From: Hofstenia miamia
Taxonomy: Eukaryota > Xenacoelomorpha > Acoela
NCBI GenBank assembly: GCA_004352715.1
Contig: SCFE01000059.1
Location: 719,021 to 783,020 of the forward strand
Direction of reading: 5' to 3'
DNA: 64,000 nucleotides
Part shown: piece by piece, positions 45,901 through 60,900 of the stretch
How the letters are laid out: the number at the start of each line of letters is the position of its first letter
How positions within the stretch are numbered: position 1 is the stretch's first letter
Made by a program: the position numbers and the translations under genes
The notes under the pieces: model-generated
Seen by the model: the letters and a program-made list of their open reading frames with translations, nothing else
Database searches by the model: none
What the model was told of the DNA's origin: nothing

Positions 45901-48900
45901 AGTTATATTGATTGAAATCATGAAAAAATCGTTCAATAAGCTATGGTATAACACAGTACAATATTGCTTAGACTAAATTGGAACTATTGGCTTGAGAATA
46001 TTAAACGCTATAAGATACAACACGTTCCCCTAATTATTAAGTCCAAGTGAATTCGAAGAGAAGTTAATAAATGTTTTAATCCATCTTGCCATTTACACTT
46101 GACAAAATTCCAAGAAACATTGAATTTTATATGAAAATAAAATTAGGTTATTTTCCTGGATAAGAATATTGGTTTCTAAAAGGATCAAAGTACTATACGT
46201 TTAAACATTCCTTATCTCTTATTGAGCCGAAAACCCCAATTTTTAATACGCAGGCAATCATCGAAATGTAGTAGAATATTTTGAAAATTTCGGTAACGAT
46301 TACCTAATGTTTACAACATAAAATCAAAATATTGAAATAGCTCTCGCTGCAATTATAAACTATATACATTTGTTTTGAAAACACGTTTCTTCAAAAGAAT
46401 GTTCAAATGTATTAAACTACTGCATGCAATGTGAAATAAACATTAAAACCAGAAGAAACATTACTTTTTAAGACTTTGGAATGCGTATACAATATTTGTT
46501 ATCACAACTAAATTTTACCTGGTCTGTGGATATTTGCCACGTTGGACATATCGATTGTGACAGATGGTTGCGGCATATTAGATGTAGGCAAAGTCTGATG
46601 ATGCTAAAAATACAGATGAAAATGGTAGGTAAGTGCGCATCTTTCCATACCCATGGGTAAAAATATGATTGTTGTAAATAATATGGATAAAAAAGGGGGC
46701 TACACCGCGATGATGCGGGTCCTAAGTTATGACAAGGTGGTTGGTTGGACGATGAACTATGAGGCGTCTGGAGCGCAAATATGTTATTAGGATGTCGACT
46801 ACCTGTCTGCATTATTGTTATTCGTCTTCTCACATCAACAGTTCACGCACAAAGTTCTACTTGTGAGGTCTTCGCTGATTGGTCAACAGGCGATCACCTG
46901 GTCGCTGTCTAACCTATCAACGGTCAATGTTGACGTTTGCGCGTCCAATGGAGTGTAAACTAATAAAAAACGATTGCAAAGAATTAAGTACGCCTAGTGC
47001 GACACGTGTGTCCCAGATGAGGCCGAGTGTGTGTGCGGTAAAAATCACCAAGAAATTTGCAATTGCACAAAAAATAAGCTTACACAGACTAGGCTAACCA
47101 ATAGAAATACTTGTTTCTAAACTATGACAAAATCACTGCATGAATTTATTTCGAGAAATATAATTTGTTAAACTAAATTACTACGCAAATAACCAACATT
47201 TCAAATAATAGAAGCATTTAACGACATGAAAGAATAAAGTTTTATAGACTTTAGCATTGTGATTTAATAAAACATCAATTATTTCGAATAACAGTTGAGC
47301 CTAACACTGTCTTGGACATTGTTCCTTAAGAATGGATGGTAGGATTTAGGAAAAACAGTATGAAAACTAACACTTAAATTTAAAATAAGTCAATATTATG
47401 TCATTACAACATGTTGAACACAGACAAAGGTGACATACATGTACACGCACATTTTTCACACTACTTTTGACTGACTACTTGTCAAATTGAACAAAAGTGT
47501 GTTCAAGAACCATAATGCATATTTCATACAGATGGAAATATAATGTGATGCCTCATTAACAAGTATGTCATGGTAGACGAGTCGTTAACACACTTCTGAA
47601 ATACATAATACGAAGAAAGCCAAATCCAGTTGAGAATAGTGCTGGAACAAGTAATCTTTTCCAACATGTTGAATCACATGGATTGTTATTAAAAACCTAT
47701 TTATTATTTGCTCATTCGTAAGGCTTTCATTAATGTAATATGAAAGCAAGCAGGTTTTAAAATAATAAATGACAATTATCAAAAAACTTACCATCAATAA
47801 AATGGTATGGGATTGAATTTAACTAATGAAAAGTCAAATGAAACGTATAACATAAAAAAATTGTAAACCATCATTTATGGGATGGAACTTGAGATTGTAA
47901 GAAATTTTCACGATGCACTATAGTGATAGGTCATAATTTTTTGTAATATAAAGCATTCAATGTTTTCCTTATACAAAAATCAACTTGAATTAATAGTGGT
48001 ATCCCAACTTTCGCTTCAGGAATTCTATTCATATTTTGCTGAAGAAAAAAAATTTTTTACGTCTTATTGTGTTGTTCGAAATCAGATTTATAAAAATGTT
48101 ATNNNNNNNNNNNNNNNNNNNCCCAACTTTCGCTTCAGGAATTCTATTCATATTTTGCTGAAGAAAAAAAATTTTTTGAGTCTTATTGTGTTGTTCGAAA
48201 TCAGATTTATAAAAATGTTATTACAGAAAAATTTTTTAAAAAATTCCACAGACATACATTTAAAATGGTTAATTACTTAAATATTTATTCATGTTGGAGT
48301 CGCTAAATTTTTAATCACGCATTCCTTTGTAGCAAACTGCTTTAATAGTAAGATTTGCATCAAAGATTCGTGACAAACTCTCTAGAAAATTTACACAACA
48401 ACAATTCACTGATGTGTACAGATTTTAAAGCAAACTGCTTCCAAATAAAAATCTAGTCTAGGATTGATTAAATAAAATACAAACCAGTCTAACCGTAGAA
48501 CTACAACGGTAAAATAAGTATATGGAACAATTTAATATTTAGACAAGTTTTTCCATCCATTCAAGATAAAAAATTTATTTTGGTTTTCCCCTCTCAGCAA
48601 AGTAAATTCCATATATTCTAAGGCATTAGTGAACTTTATTGCATATGAATCTTGATATGCGCCCAACTTAAATTTGATGTTGCCTATCCCCATTCCATGA
48701 TATTTATAAACGCACTATAACATTGGAAGGAGTTTACAAATTAAATTTAGAGTGAAACAAACGTATGTAATAATTGCTTTACCATTTATACGGTTTAAGT
48801 TAGAACAGTGCAAAGCAGTGTCTTGTCGTGTGCTGAAATTTTCGTGTATTCGATATTCGTGTATTACGAAATATTTCATCGTATAGGTATTCCATATTTT

Positions 48901-51900
48901 ATGTAGGAATTCGTGCATTTTGCTTAATCTATATCAAGAAAGACTACATAGTTATCTTAAATTTGGTAATTTGGAATTTGGTATAGACAAACTACAACCA
49001 ATTGTAAGAGAATAATAGCGCCGTGCATAAGCTATTTCTACCCCATTTTTCTAAATTTTCCGGCTTAAGTCGATGCCACCTGTTGTTGCATCAAAGAGCA
49101 AATACTGAAAACAGGCGTTCCAGAAAATAGGTAGTTACGGTATTTTAGGACAAATACTCGTGTAATTTATTGTGCGTCGTGTCAGTTCTCATCTCGCCTA
49201 CTAACTGTTGAAGGAAAGCTTTTAAAAAGAAAGGTTTACAGACTCCAGTGGAGTACTGTGTATGGAAAGCCTGTGAAGCCCTATGATCACATTTTGATTG
49301 ATAGCAGTCAAGTGTCCAACTCTGAAATAAACTTGAACAGCCGTCCAGTTGTTTAGACATTCTTTGAAATTGGCAGGTTAACTAGTTATAACAATATCGC
49401 ATGTCTTCTTCACAGGCTGTGTGTTTATTTATACTCTATACTGTGCGAGACTATCAGAGGTTCCACAATTAAATGTATATTAATATAGAAATAGGCAGAA
49501 ATTGATAATGCAATTCAATATTTATGTCAATTTAGAGCATGAAACCTGGTTGCAGCACAGAAGAAATGCAGTCCTCAATTCGAACATAATAATAAATTTT
49601 TGTTCAAACATAAAGTTTAATCAATTTTTTTATAATCAAATTTTTTTACTTCATCAAAATGCAGGATGTGAAGTGAATGATTCAACCAATCATTTTGCCG
49701 TTAGACATTTATCCATTTACAAAGAAATTACTAAAACAATGGCCTATCTAATTATTCCAGGAATCAATTCAGAAACCATCTAGTACGAACTTCAAGTTTG
49801 TAGAAAACAGAAGAAGTACAGTGATATTTTGACACAACTAATGAAAAAATTAAAATTATACCAAATTTTAGCATTTTGTCGTGTGTCTACTGAATTTGAA
49901 CAGGGTTTACTCGAGAGGGGGATGATCCTCCTTTGCTAAATTCGATATTTATAGTATCAGAGTGAATGCTTGCTCTTAATTGTTAATAAATTTGTTTAAA
50001 AATACAATTGAAGAGACAATTTAATTTGAAAACTATTCTTAAACAAATGTTTGAATATCCGCCAAATTTAGAGCCGTCTTAGGTAATTAGATACGTGGAA
50101 TGAGAAACAATTGAAATTCCCATTCTACATGAGAACAAAATATAAGTTTCTTAAAAACGGCTGCTACCAAGAAAAATCAAGCCTAAAATATTTTCTACAC
50201 AAGCTTGAAGTTCAAGCAATAATGATACGTAAAGGGCAACGCATGTAATACCATTGGATCAAGCTGGTGAGCGTAGACAACTGATGGATCATGCGGAATC
50301 ATGTAGGGCGCGGAGTAGTGTTCCATCATGGATTTGTCTGGAGGCATTGACTGCTGCATGTAGGATAATGGTGGTGGCGAGCCAACGCCACCATTTTCCC
50401 CTTCGCACTGAACTTCGTAGATCTAAAGCATTTAAGTATAAAAATCCGATTTAAATGTTTAACATCTCTATAGAAATTTACGCAAATAAGATTTATCATC
50501 AAGACTTAAGGTTCGCAAAGCAATAAGGAATTTTTTAATTTATTCAAAATAATTAATTTATTTGCTTGCTGCCTTCCATCGTTTACACAGTAAATACAAG
50601 AAAATGCGGTGATTGTCTGCACTTTAAGAAATGAAAGGCAATAATCTAATTTAAGTAACACGTCAAAGCAAACAACATGAAAAAGTAAAGTGACAGAACA
50701 AATTGATGTGTTACCATGGAATTCTCCATGTGGAAAGGGACACACACGTGTTTCAATAAACGGCTAGATCAGAAATGTTTTTGTTTTTTAAGGATCAGTG
50801 CATTTGTGAGCGTTAATTAAACAGCTTTAGTATCAACAGTACAACAAACGATTGACTCAAGTATATTTGCCTTCCGAATAACTTCACGCGGTATTGCGTT
50901 GCCAAATCCGAGAGTTACATGAAATCTTTATTAACTCAATAATTGTTTATATTATAAGTAGGTTGGATAGAAATAATAAAAGGTGGATTAAAGTCACCTT
51001 CATTCCAAAGTATAAATGCTTTTGACAAATTTCATAGGCTAGTTAGTTTCACACGGTCAAAGCTTATAAATTCCTATTAATCACCTTAAATATAGAATTT
51101 TAACAAATATATTCATTTATATATATCAAGTATGTTATACTGATGTGTTTTAATTTAATACATTTGGGACCAAAACGTTTACATTGATGAAATCCCATCA
51201 TTGACTCTTGCTAGTTATTAAGTTCAGAGATGATTATAATGAATTTTGAAATAATAGAATCCCATACTCAATCAATACTTCAATGTTAAGAAAGTTATTA
51301 GGGAATAGTCCATAGAACAAAGTTAGTAATATAAGAATGAATATTCATATTCACCTACAGATAAACAAATTAGGGTTTACTTAACCAAAATCATTAGCAT
51401 AGTCTTCAAATTTTTGTAAAAACTTAAAATNAAACGTTTACATTGATGAAATCCCATCATTGACTCTTGCTATTATTAAGTTATTAAGTTCAGAGATGAT
51501 TATAATGAATTTTGAAATAATAGAATCCCATACTCAATCAATACTTCAATGTTAAGAAAGTTATTAGTGAATAGTCCATAGAACAAAGTTAGTAATATAA
51601 GAATGAGTGTTCATATTCACCTACAGATAAACAAATTAGGGTTTACTTAACCAAATTCATTAGCATAGTCTTCAAATTTTTGTAAAAACTTAAAATTGCT
51701 TGTGTTAAAAAAGCATGTAAAATATGCAACAAAATTATATTATATATAAGGAGCTGGGGATTTCTCTGTAAATGGCAAAATGCTAAACACACCAGTACTG
51801 ACACACTGATTTCAAAATATATGTCACAAGGAGTGCACAAAAGCACAATGAAGATGACCACTTAAAATAAATTTTAAAACCGATCAATATTTTAGAAGTC

Positions 51901-54900
51901 TATTGCCTACTTCAACTCAATATGCATTTTACCCTGCTTTACTGTGTTAAAACTATGATTATTAGCTTGGTTTTTCAATGGCTACAGCAGAAAGACGTTT
52001 TTGGTTCTATATGCTCCCAAAAAACCAAATACATATTTTTCTAATCCCTAGAAGACCGCTAGCAACCAAACCTACAATAGCATCAATATCAGGCGCGGCT
52101 TTAGGGGGGAGGCACCCGGGGGGCCAGTGCCTCCTTTTTGAGGATCCTTAGTTTTTTTATAAAAGTGTCTTCCTCAAATATTTTTTAAGTTGATGTTTAC
52201 AAGTTTCATCCGACAATTTAAGGTGAGCAATGCATTAATTTGAACATTTAGAGGTTACATTTTACAATGAAGTTTTCTCTTATTATTTTTGTTTAAATTT
52301 CCATTTTAGTTTAAGTTTGCTTGAAACAAAATTGGATGGTGCCCCCCTGTTTTAAAAATCAATTAATGTAGCTTACTAAAAAACACCAGGAGAATTTTAA
52401 TCGTAGACTCTCCATACAGAACAAAACGACATCGAATATCAGAATGACAGTAGGCAATTTATTAAATTCCTCATAGACTCTTGAACTGAATTTATACATC
52501 AAAACGTTTGAAGAATTCCATTAAACACTTTTATTCCCCAATAGATACGTAAGATATTTTTTAAGTTTTAAGCATTATATTAAATCTATCAGATGATTAT
52601 TCTTGACTTAAATAAATAAATCTTTACTCGTAATCCTCCTTCTCAGAAAGAAATTTTTTAGTGCAGTGATGATTGCTTTAGTTCTCTGCATCAATCGCTC
52701 AATTATTTCAGGAACACCGTTTCAGTGATGATTCATTCTTATAATATTAACACCTCCACCCAAACCTGCTCCTTTATTTCTTCCCAAGTAATCCCTGAAA
52801 CTTTTACATTTCTGCTCGTTTGCAATTTAACAGCAATGCCATTTTTTGATTTATAAATTTATTTTAAAATTTTGTAAATGATATTTTAATAAATTTCTAC
52901 TAACCTAAAAAATATACATCTGTTAACATATCACCTCTTACAGAAATATTAGAATTAGAAAACTGTTTTGTTATTAAAACTTAAAGCAGAATACGCAAAT
53001 TTGCAAAGGCCTAGCTCACCAATATTAATGAAAAGTGTTTTAATAATATATATATATTAACACAGTGGCTATCTACAAGCTGAGTTTTTTGAAGTGTTCA
53101 TCAAAAAGAGTATTGCTAGTAACATCAACTCTACCGTTCTGCGGTATGCGATTACAGTTATCTTATGTAAGAATCCGATCTCCTTTGAAAATTGTTTGAC
53201 AGAAAATTAAAGCATTATTTCTGTCCATAAATATTAAGGATATTTCGAGATAGTTTACATCGGCTTTGTGCAAAGAATTACAAAGGAGGAATAAATGAAA
53301 ATTACAGATTAGTATGTAATAGAAGACAATGGTGTAATTTTTAAAATTATCAGTCAGATATTCAAGTCATTCCCTTTATGAAATGAGGCCCTGTGTTTAC
53401 TTTTATTGCAACATCAACGTTACGAATGGTTGCATCATTTACTTAGAAAAAATTAATATTATATTTAATTCCTTATTAATTTAAACTTCGTTACACAAAA
53501 GTTTCATTTGTAAAGTCTTTCTAAACAATATATGAAAATAAACGCTGTAATCATCGATAAAAACCTTATTATTACATATAGAGAACATATTGATCTAAAC
53601 ATCATTACATACGTAATTGCCTGAGTTGATGACAGCAAAATCAAAGAAAAATGGCCAAGGCCTTCTAAAAAATTTCTAGAAGTATATAATGGTTCATTCC
53701 TAATAAGTGTAGAAATGCTACCACTTTTTGAAAAAGATCAAATCTATATTTGGCGAAGCATCTTTATAGTATTAAAGTAGAGGATAGTTATGAAGTCAGG
53801 AGAAGTTTATTTTGCTGAAATGACAAACGCATTCAAGGTTTGATTTAAATGAGTAATTTGCTTGCATCTTAATAAAATAGGGAAACATCAGTCTCCATGC
53901 GGTGACAGATCAGTTATCCTTTTGATTGAACGTTTAGAAATATAGGCAGAAATCCTGATAAACATCATTTGAATCGTCCAACTGTGTCTCAGGTTAGTTT
54001 TGCAAATGCGGAAGAATACTTATTGCATCTTAAAGAGTATCAGCTGGAGTTTACAGCAGATCATTGTTAAGTGCTACTTTCATCTGTGAACAAATTCTTC
54101 GCCAGTGCATGCATTATATGCACCATTAATCGAGTGTAGGAACTGAAGGAATAAGATTATGAACAGCGCATAGAATTCGCAGAATTCTTCATTTTGGTCT
54201 TGACTACATAAACTCTCTTCCATAGACAGATAGTTTAATATTCGCAATAATGATATTTGTAATTCCTACACCCACGCACACAGCAAAACCATGTTTTGCG
54301 TTTCTCAACCATAATCTGCTTAGTGTGTCCATAAGGATACAATCGGTTTCATCTACTTTTTGAAACAATTTTCTGCTAGTCTAAATTAAGAAATTTTATG
54401 CAAAAAATATCCGCTTGGGAAACTGATCAACGTGTGTACCAGCAATCTCCCTGCAGTTTGGAAAATGAATGCAATTCATTGCTGATGACGTAATGCATAC
54501 AATTTCTGTGTCCTGAAGGGAATACATGAAAAGTTATTGGGGAAACTTTTGCAGGACAACTTTGTGTTGACGTTATTACGAGATATTTTCCTGCCTAATT
54601 TTCTTGCCAACCCGGTATATGAATACCAGCCTAAATATAAAAGCAATCGTGCATAACCATCTTTCAACAGATTGGGTACAGCATTTGAGGAAAAACATAA
54701 AAGAAAGGAAGAGGTGTTAAAGTTAACTAATGAAAACGGTGGGAATTTTAAAGAGATAAAAAAAGTCATTGGCTCCATTATTCTTCAGCAGATAAAAGTT
54801 TAAAAACATCTTTGGTGTCCAAAGAAAATTGAATTCTTTCGCCTTTAGATAGACATGTAAAAGGCTTTCAATGTTCCATAGTCGCTTGGTTACATTAAAG

Positions 54901-57900
54901 TAAAACTAATAGAAATAGGGTCAAACTACGCATGCCCGCTTAAAAGTAAAACTGTTTCAAGCATTTTCATGCAAATCTTCTCAAGCCCATTGGGAAATTT
55001 GAAATCTTGGACACTGACAAACATAATGGTGAACGTCATCCAGAGGAATGTTGAAAATTTGTGCTAAAATGCATTACTGAGTATGAAGTATTTTTAATCT
55101 ATATGTCTTTTTCATTGTATTTAGTCTTTTAATTGTCTTATAATTACTGTTCTGTGTAGCTTTTATTCTTTCTTACTTGTCTCTGTTGTATATTGTTTAA
55201 TTTTGTAAATACTGTACATATAAGTTACTCATTGTAAATGTGTACCAACTAGACAATGTAGAGGAAAAGTGAAATATAGCTATTAAAGTAAGTACTTGCA
55301 CAAATGATTAAGAAGTTTATAAAGCGCATGGGAGCAAGAATTAAACCCTGCTGTTTGAGTAAGCCCCGTGTACAAGATAAGTTTTCCCTTATGACTTCCG
55401 CTTACGTAAGGGAAACTAATTGCTCGTAAGGGAGACATTCGAAAACTTTGCTTACTTTTGCTGTTAAGCATATAACTCATAAGAAAACGCAAATGATAAT
55501 TACTTCGTAAATAAAAATAAACTCATAAGGGAAAACTTATCGTGTAAACCGGCCTTTAATGTAGATAGACCACCCGAGTTTCATTGAACCGTACTATGCG
55601 CAGAATTCTATAAAAAGTGGTGCTTTGAAATTTTGAATATCTCTATTAGTTCATGGATTATAAGTAGTGTTGTGGGTTCCCAATATACTTAAACCGGATT
55701 AACAGGACCGGAATTCTTTCTAACTTAACCGAGATTTAATCGGATCCTTAAAAATAAGCATCATATTCAAAGTTAAAAGAAAAATATATTCTATTTTTAC
55801 TTTCAAAATTATATATATATATATATGAAAATTTAATGAAAGTAATGTATTTAGTTAAACAAAATGGAAAAGAATAAGAAGTTTAGAATGATTTTATCTA
55901 AATGAAATATAGTAAAACAACAATGTCAATTCAAACATGTTACAGTCGATGTATCATTTTCGCTTAAATTTGATAATTTTTATTACTGCAATTCCATAAT
56001 TTGAATGCAAAAATGTAGAATGACAACAGGTAGGAATCCTTGCACAATTTGCCACAATTTCTATTCTTTTGTAACATTCCAATAATTGTAATCAATAAAT
56101 TTTGAAAATCAAAAATAGAATTTTTAACTGGATTTTAACCTGATTAACCGGCTCATGCAGATTAACCGACTTTAACCGGATCGGTTCCGTTTAACCGGTT
56201 TTAACCTGACCGGATCCAGCACTAGCTATACGCGTTTCCAATTTTTTCAAGATCTCACCAAAGACTTTAAAAAAATTTCTCGGAAAATTAAGTTTAAGAA
56301 GAAAATGAAAAGAGAATTTAATGCAATTCTAGCGAACCATGAACGTTTTTTTCATAAAAATCATGTAATTTATGTAGAAAGAAGTAGCGAATCGGTGGCA
56401 GAATTATTGCCAGAGTTCAATATCCAAATAAAACCCAACCAGCTTTCTTAAAAAATTAACGTCGATTCACACCATGTATTTCCACACTTAATGTGTCGTG
56501 TTTGAAGTCCATTTTATGTGTAAATAAATATGAAAATTGAGTAAATTCTACCTCCAAAGGAGAACGTAGGGACAGTAATAAATAACAAAACCAGTGGACT
56601 GTTTACTTACAGAGTTACGCAGCATAAACGATGACGATCCTATGTGAAACGAATTGGCGGTTAATAATTTTTCCATAGAAACTGTTGGAAGCATTTCACG
56701 CAGCGACAATGAGCAGTCATTTAATCATTGTCGCAGCTAGCAGGCCGTGATAACGTTCCCAGCTTCAAAGCGCAACCGTCACACCATTATTCCGCCGAAT
56801 ATTATCAAAATATCACTCAATTGTTAGTTTACACATTTTCCTACTTATTGCGTAAAGCAGAACAAATAATCACGCAGAAGGTTAGATTGCATGCACGGTA
56901 AAAATAAGACTGCGCAATAACACCGAATCATCACAAGCAAGAATTTGCAATCCACATCTCGTCCTACAGCAATGAATAGGTCGAAGTCTAATCTTAAGAT
57001 ACCTGCCTCCGGGTAATTAATTGATTACACACGGCGTTACAGCAAAACATTATTACCAAGTCCATAAAGCGAATTGATCTGGCCGAAAACTTGGAAATCA
57101 ATTATTAAGGAATGTCATGTAGGTATAAAACTAAGAACGCATTCAAAGCCACATGATGGTGTCAGGGGCTTACACAGGATTTTCCTGACAAGGGGGACAT
57201 TTTAGTTATTACCAAAAGCGGGGCCGTCCCGCGAAAATTTTTGAAAATATTGAGAAATGATATTCTGAAGAATGCCTTTCACGACATTAGATTTTAAGCT
57301 ATATATAAACACGCTACCCTATATAAATTTACGACAGATACACAACAATTTAAACTAAATGACAGAAACCAAGCCTGGTGGATTCTTCGACACTAAAGGC
57401 AAAAATTATAGAAAAATAGATGCAATTCAAGCTAATATCGAGTTAATTGGAGTACTTGAAGTGTCGAGTACTCGAAGGGCCCTAGTTTGCAGGTGCGCGT
57501 CTACAACGTACTACGTGAATGCGGTGGATAAAACATCATCATAATGAAGACAACTTAAATGAAACAAATAATAGAAGGATTTACAGAATAATTCATTTAC
57601 AATAAGCAAAGATACTGAAGCAAACATGCCAACTACTTAGTAAATGATTACAGATCCATGCTACGTTTGTTGCATTTCGACTCTCTATATGTTGAGTAGA
57701 CATGACGGTGTCCTAGTAGTAATGCACTTAGAAACCTAAAGCACGTACAGAAGCGAGAGCTTTTCCCAAGGCATCACTGGAAGAAATTGGTTGCTTTATT
57801 TCAAAGCCTTCAGGCGATCGAAATGTTGACATTGGTGGAAGATATTGATTTGGAATGTCTTGTGACATATTGATATAATTCTAAAAAATGCTCATCAAAC

Positions 57901-60900
57901 ATAATTGACAGTCCAACTTACCATTGGAGGACAGTTGGGATCGTAGGACTGGAGGTATTCCGCATTGAATGTGGTCATTGGAATGTTCTGTGTTGGAGGA
58001 ATTTGATTTTGAGTTGTGTTATCTAAATAAATCAATTCAGTAAATTTAAACGTATTCAAGCAGAACTTTAGGTATTAAAATAGTTTAGCTATAAAATGTG
58101 TAATGTTCACGGTTATTACATCTCATCACGACATTAAGTGAAAATATCAAAAAAAAATATAATTTCCGGGTTTCAGTCAACTATAATAGTGTCTGCAATG
58201 GCAAGGCTGCTCTTTGTAACTTTTGTTTGCAGAGAACTATCACATTTTCAATAATATTGCTAATGTTAAGGTTTTTGGGAAAATTTATTAAATTTTAAAG
58301 CACTGGAACATTTCACGGTCTCTACAAAAGCATTTGGATACTCCATTTTCAAATTAAAAGAAATTGGTTTGCAAAATGGGGCTTATATCATGTACTGCAA
58401 AATTGCCAAATTCAAGAGCATTTGATTTTTTATATGAAGGGAAATAATATTCAAGTTTACATAAGGCAATCTAAGACGATCCAATAATGAAATAGTTCAT
58501 CGGGGAAGAGAAATGCTCAATCACTTCATAAATACGCTTTACCTTCTCTAAAGTCGATTACAGCTACTGTGGACAAGATAGGAAAAGGTTTATCTATAGC
58601 CTATTAAATTTAGAGGGACATGGCTGGAACAATAAAAGTGTCCATAAATATATATTTTTGGAAAGAGTAATCTGAACTATCTTCTTCATTATTTGAGAAT
58701 ATTCATTCGAGGCATTACACTAATTTAACATCATTAGAGTTCCGGACCTGGGTCTTTTCAACCCGTAACATAAATTATATTTGGTTAATATTTCATAAAT
58801 CATACAGCAGGTCCTATTTTTCAACTTAATATATGGTGATAGTTCTATTAAATTCCAAGTTTGAACGTTTTTGTATTTTTTGCGTGAAGATTTGAAATGA
58901 TGAGTTTTTCTTTCAAACGATTCAAGGAATAAATATAATTCCAGTGTACTACCGTACTCATTTTTTAAATCATTATACGTTTGGCTCCGAGATTTAGTGA
59001 GGAATGAGAATAAAAAAAGAAAGGGGTTTTATCTAAAACAGCAAAAAGTGCGGTAAAATTAGTATTTATTGTAATAGTGGCACAAACGGGAGTACGAAGT
59101 CGAAGTTGCTGGAAGAAGTTAGTGACGGAAACGTCATTAAAGAGTTCGCAGAATATCAATACGTTGTGCATCAATGTTTGATGACATAAGAGATGTGAAT
59201 CCTGAATGAGTAGAGCAAATACCTTTATAATTGACACCAAACAACCGCATAAACATTTTAAACAACCTTTGTGCGCATAAATATTGCTCCAGATCAAGCA
59301 AGCTATTAACGCTCCATGATGTTATTGAGCTGAATTCGGATTGTATTCAGCGAGGAGGGGTGGATTATTACCAACCACATCGTCTGCAATCTTTTGCAGA
59401 TAATTTATTGAGATTCATACTTTTAGCTAGATACTAAAATGCATTTGAATTAAGGTATATCCCTGATTTATCCTGCGTGGATTGAAACTAAAACTATGAA
59501 GTTATGCGACAGTCGATCAAACTCATTCAAATAGGAATTTGGGATTTTCAGTATCCTAATTAATCATTCTTTATTGATTTTATCCTCTCAAATAACTCCA
59601 AAATCGTTCATTGCTGATAGCTTATCAATTGGTTTGATCGGTTTGCGGCATCGGTAAAGTCAGAATAATATATTTTACTATAAACAACAAGAAAATCGCA
59701 GGATTCCATTCATGAAAAATTATGGGAAGCGCAGTTACGACCACAAAAGGATTTTACCATTTACAAAAAGAGGCAGTTGAAAGAAGTACGAATCGGTAGA
59801 AGAACTGTTTGATCCCCCTTCTATGAAATCCCAAAGAATTCATTGAATGTTAAGAAACTAGTCACGGAAGAAATACTTTTGTTTTTTATGGACATGAACA
59901 AATTTTCAAGCGGAGTCGAACTTTCTCTTCACAACAAATATATTTCTGCAGTATGAGCTGAACTTATTCAATCAATAATTAACTTTATTAAGGAGCACTT
60001 GCAGTGTGATAAATCCTTCAGAAACGGTAAGCCTTTGAGTCACTCTGATCAATTCTATGATGATGCTGATCTACAAAAGTATGCTGAGGCGATCTGTCCT
60101 GACCGAGAAGTCCAAGTTTACAGACAGTTTCCTCAGTGAGAAGTCCTCAGAATGTATTCGTGAAAATTTGAGGATTGCTATTTTCGTGGGGTGGAATTCT
60201 CTTGTTATTGCGCTAAAACCTATTTCTGTTGAAGTCGAAAGTCTTATTTCAACATATAATACCTCATAGATATAGATTTTCGACATCAACAATTAAAAAT
60301 TCACTGTATATTAAACTCAAAATGCCTCCATTGGCAAAATATGTCAGGCCTACAGTTGCCAAGTGGCTTAATGATAAGATCAAGCAAAGTACAGCAAAAT
60401 ATTCTGCTGGATTTTCAGGGAAGCACAAGAGAAAGACTACAATGCTGATGAAAAGGAACAGCATGTATGTTAGGATATTTTTTTAATATTTGAGTTTGTT
60501 TCTTCTTACAATACAATTGATCATTATTGAATATTTTTAAAATATGTCACACATTTTTATTGCAATGCCACATTCTAGTTTTCTAAGGCCACACTGTGTA
60601 ACACTGGAAACCTAGTTTTGGCGACTGGGTTAAACATTTCCCTGGATCTTACTAAATTATCCCAAGTCATAAAAAATTAAATCCGAACGTTGATCGCTAC
60701 AAGTAGTTTACTACAACGGATGGATGATAAAATTGGTCTGCTTCCTTGCTTTTGCTTCGCATCGCGGTTCTCTGAGTGCGAATTATTGATTTTATTTCAC
60801 ATCGCGCTCACAGCGAGAATGCATTTTCCGTTAATTGGATTTGAATAACAAAACAGCTATCAATTATTCTAGACCGCAAATTTATTGACAAACAATCACT

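Noticed and set aside
46879-47097. 72-codon + strand frame (MVNRRSPGR...)
   Set aside because: Lies in the G+C-richer putative promoter region, resembles nothing, and has no splice context.
50254-50454. 66-codon + strand frame
   Set aside because: Antisense shadow of the E-protein exon at 50252-50422.
51173-51696. True tandem duplication
   Set aside because: The single N between the copies and the same pattern at other gaps point to assembly.
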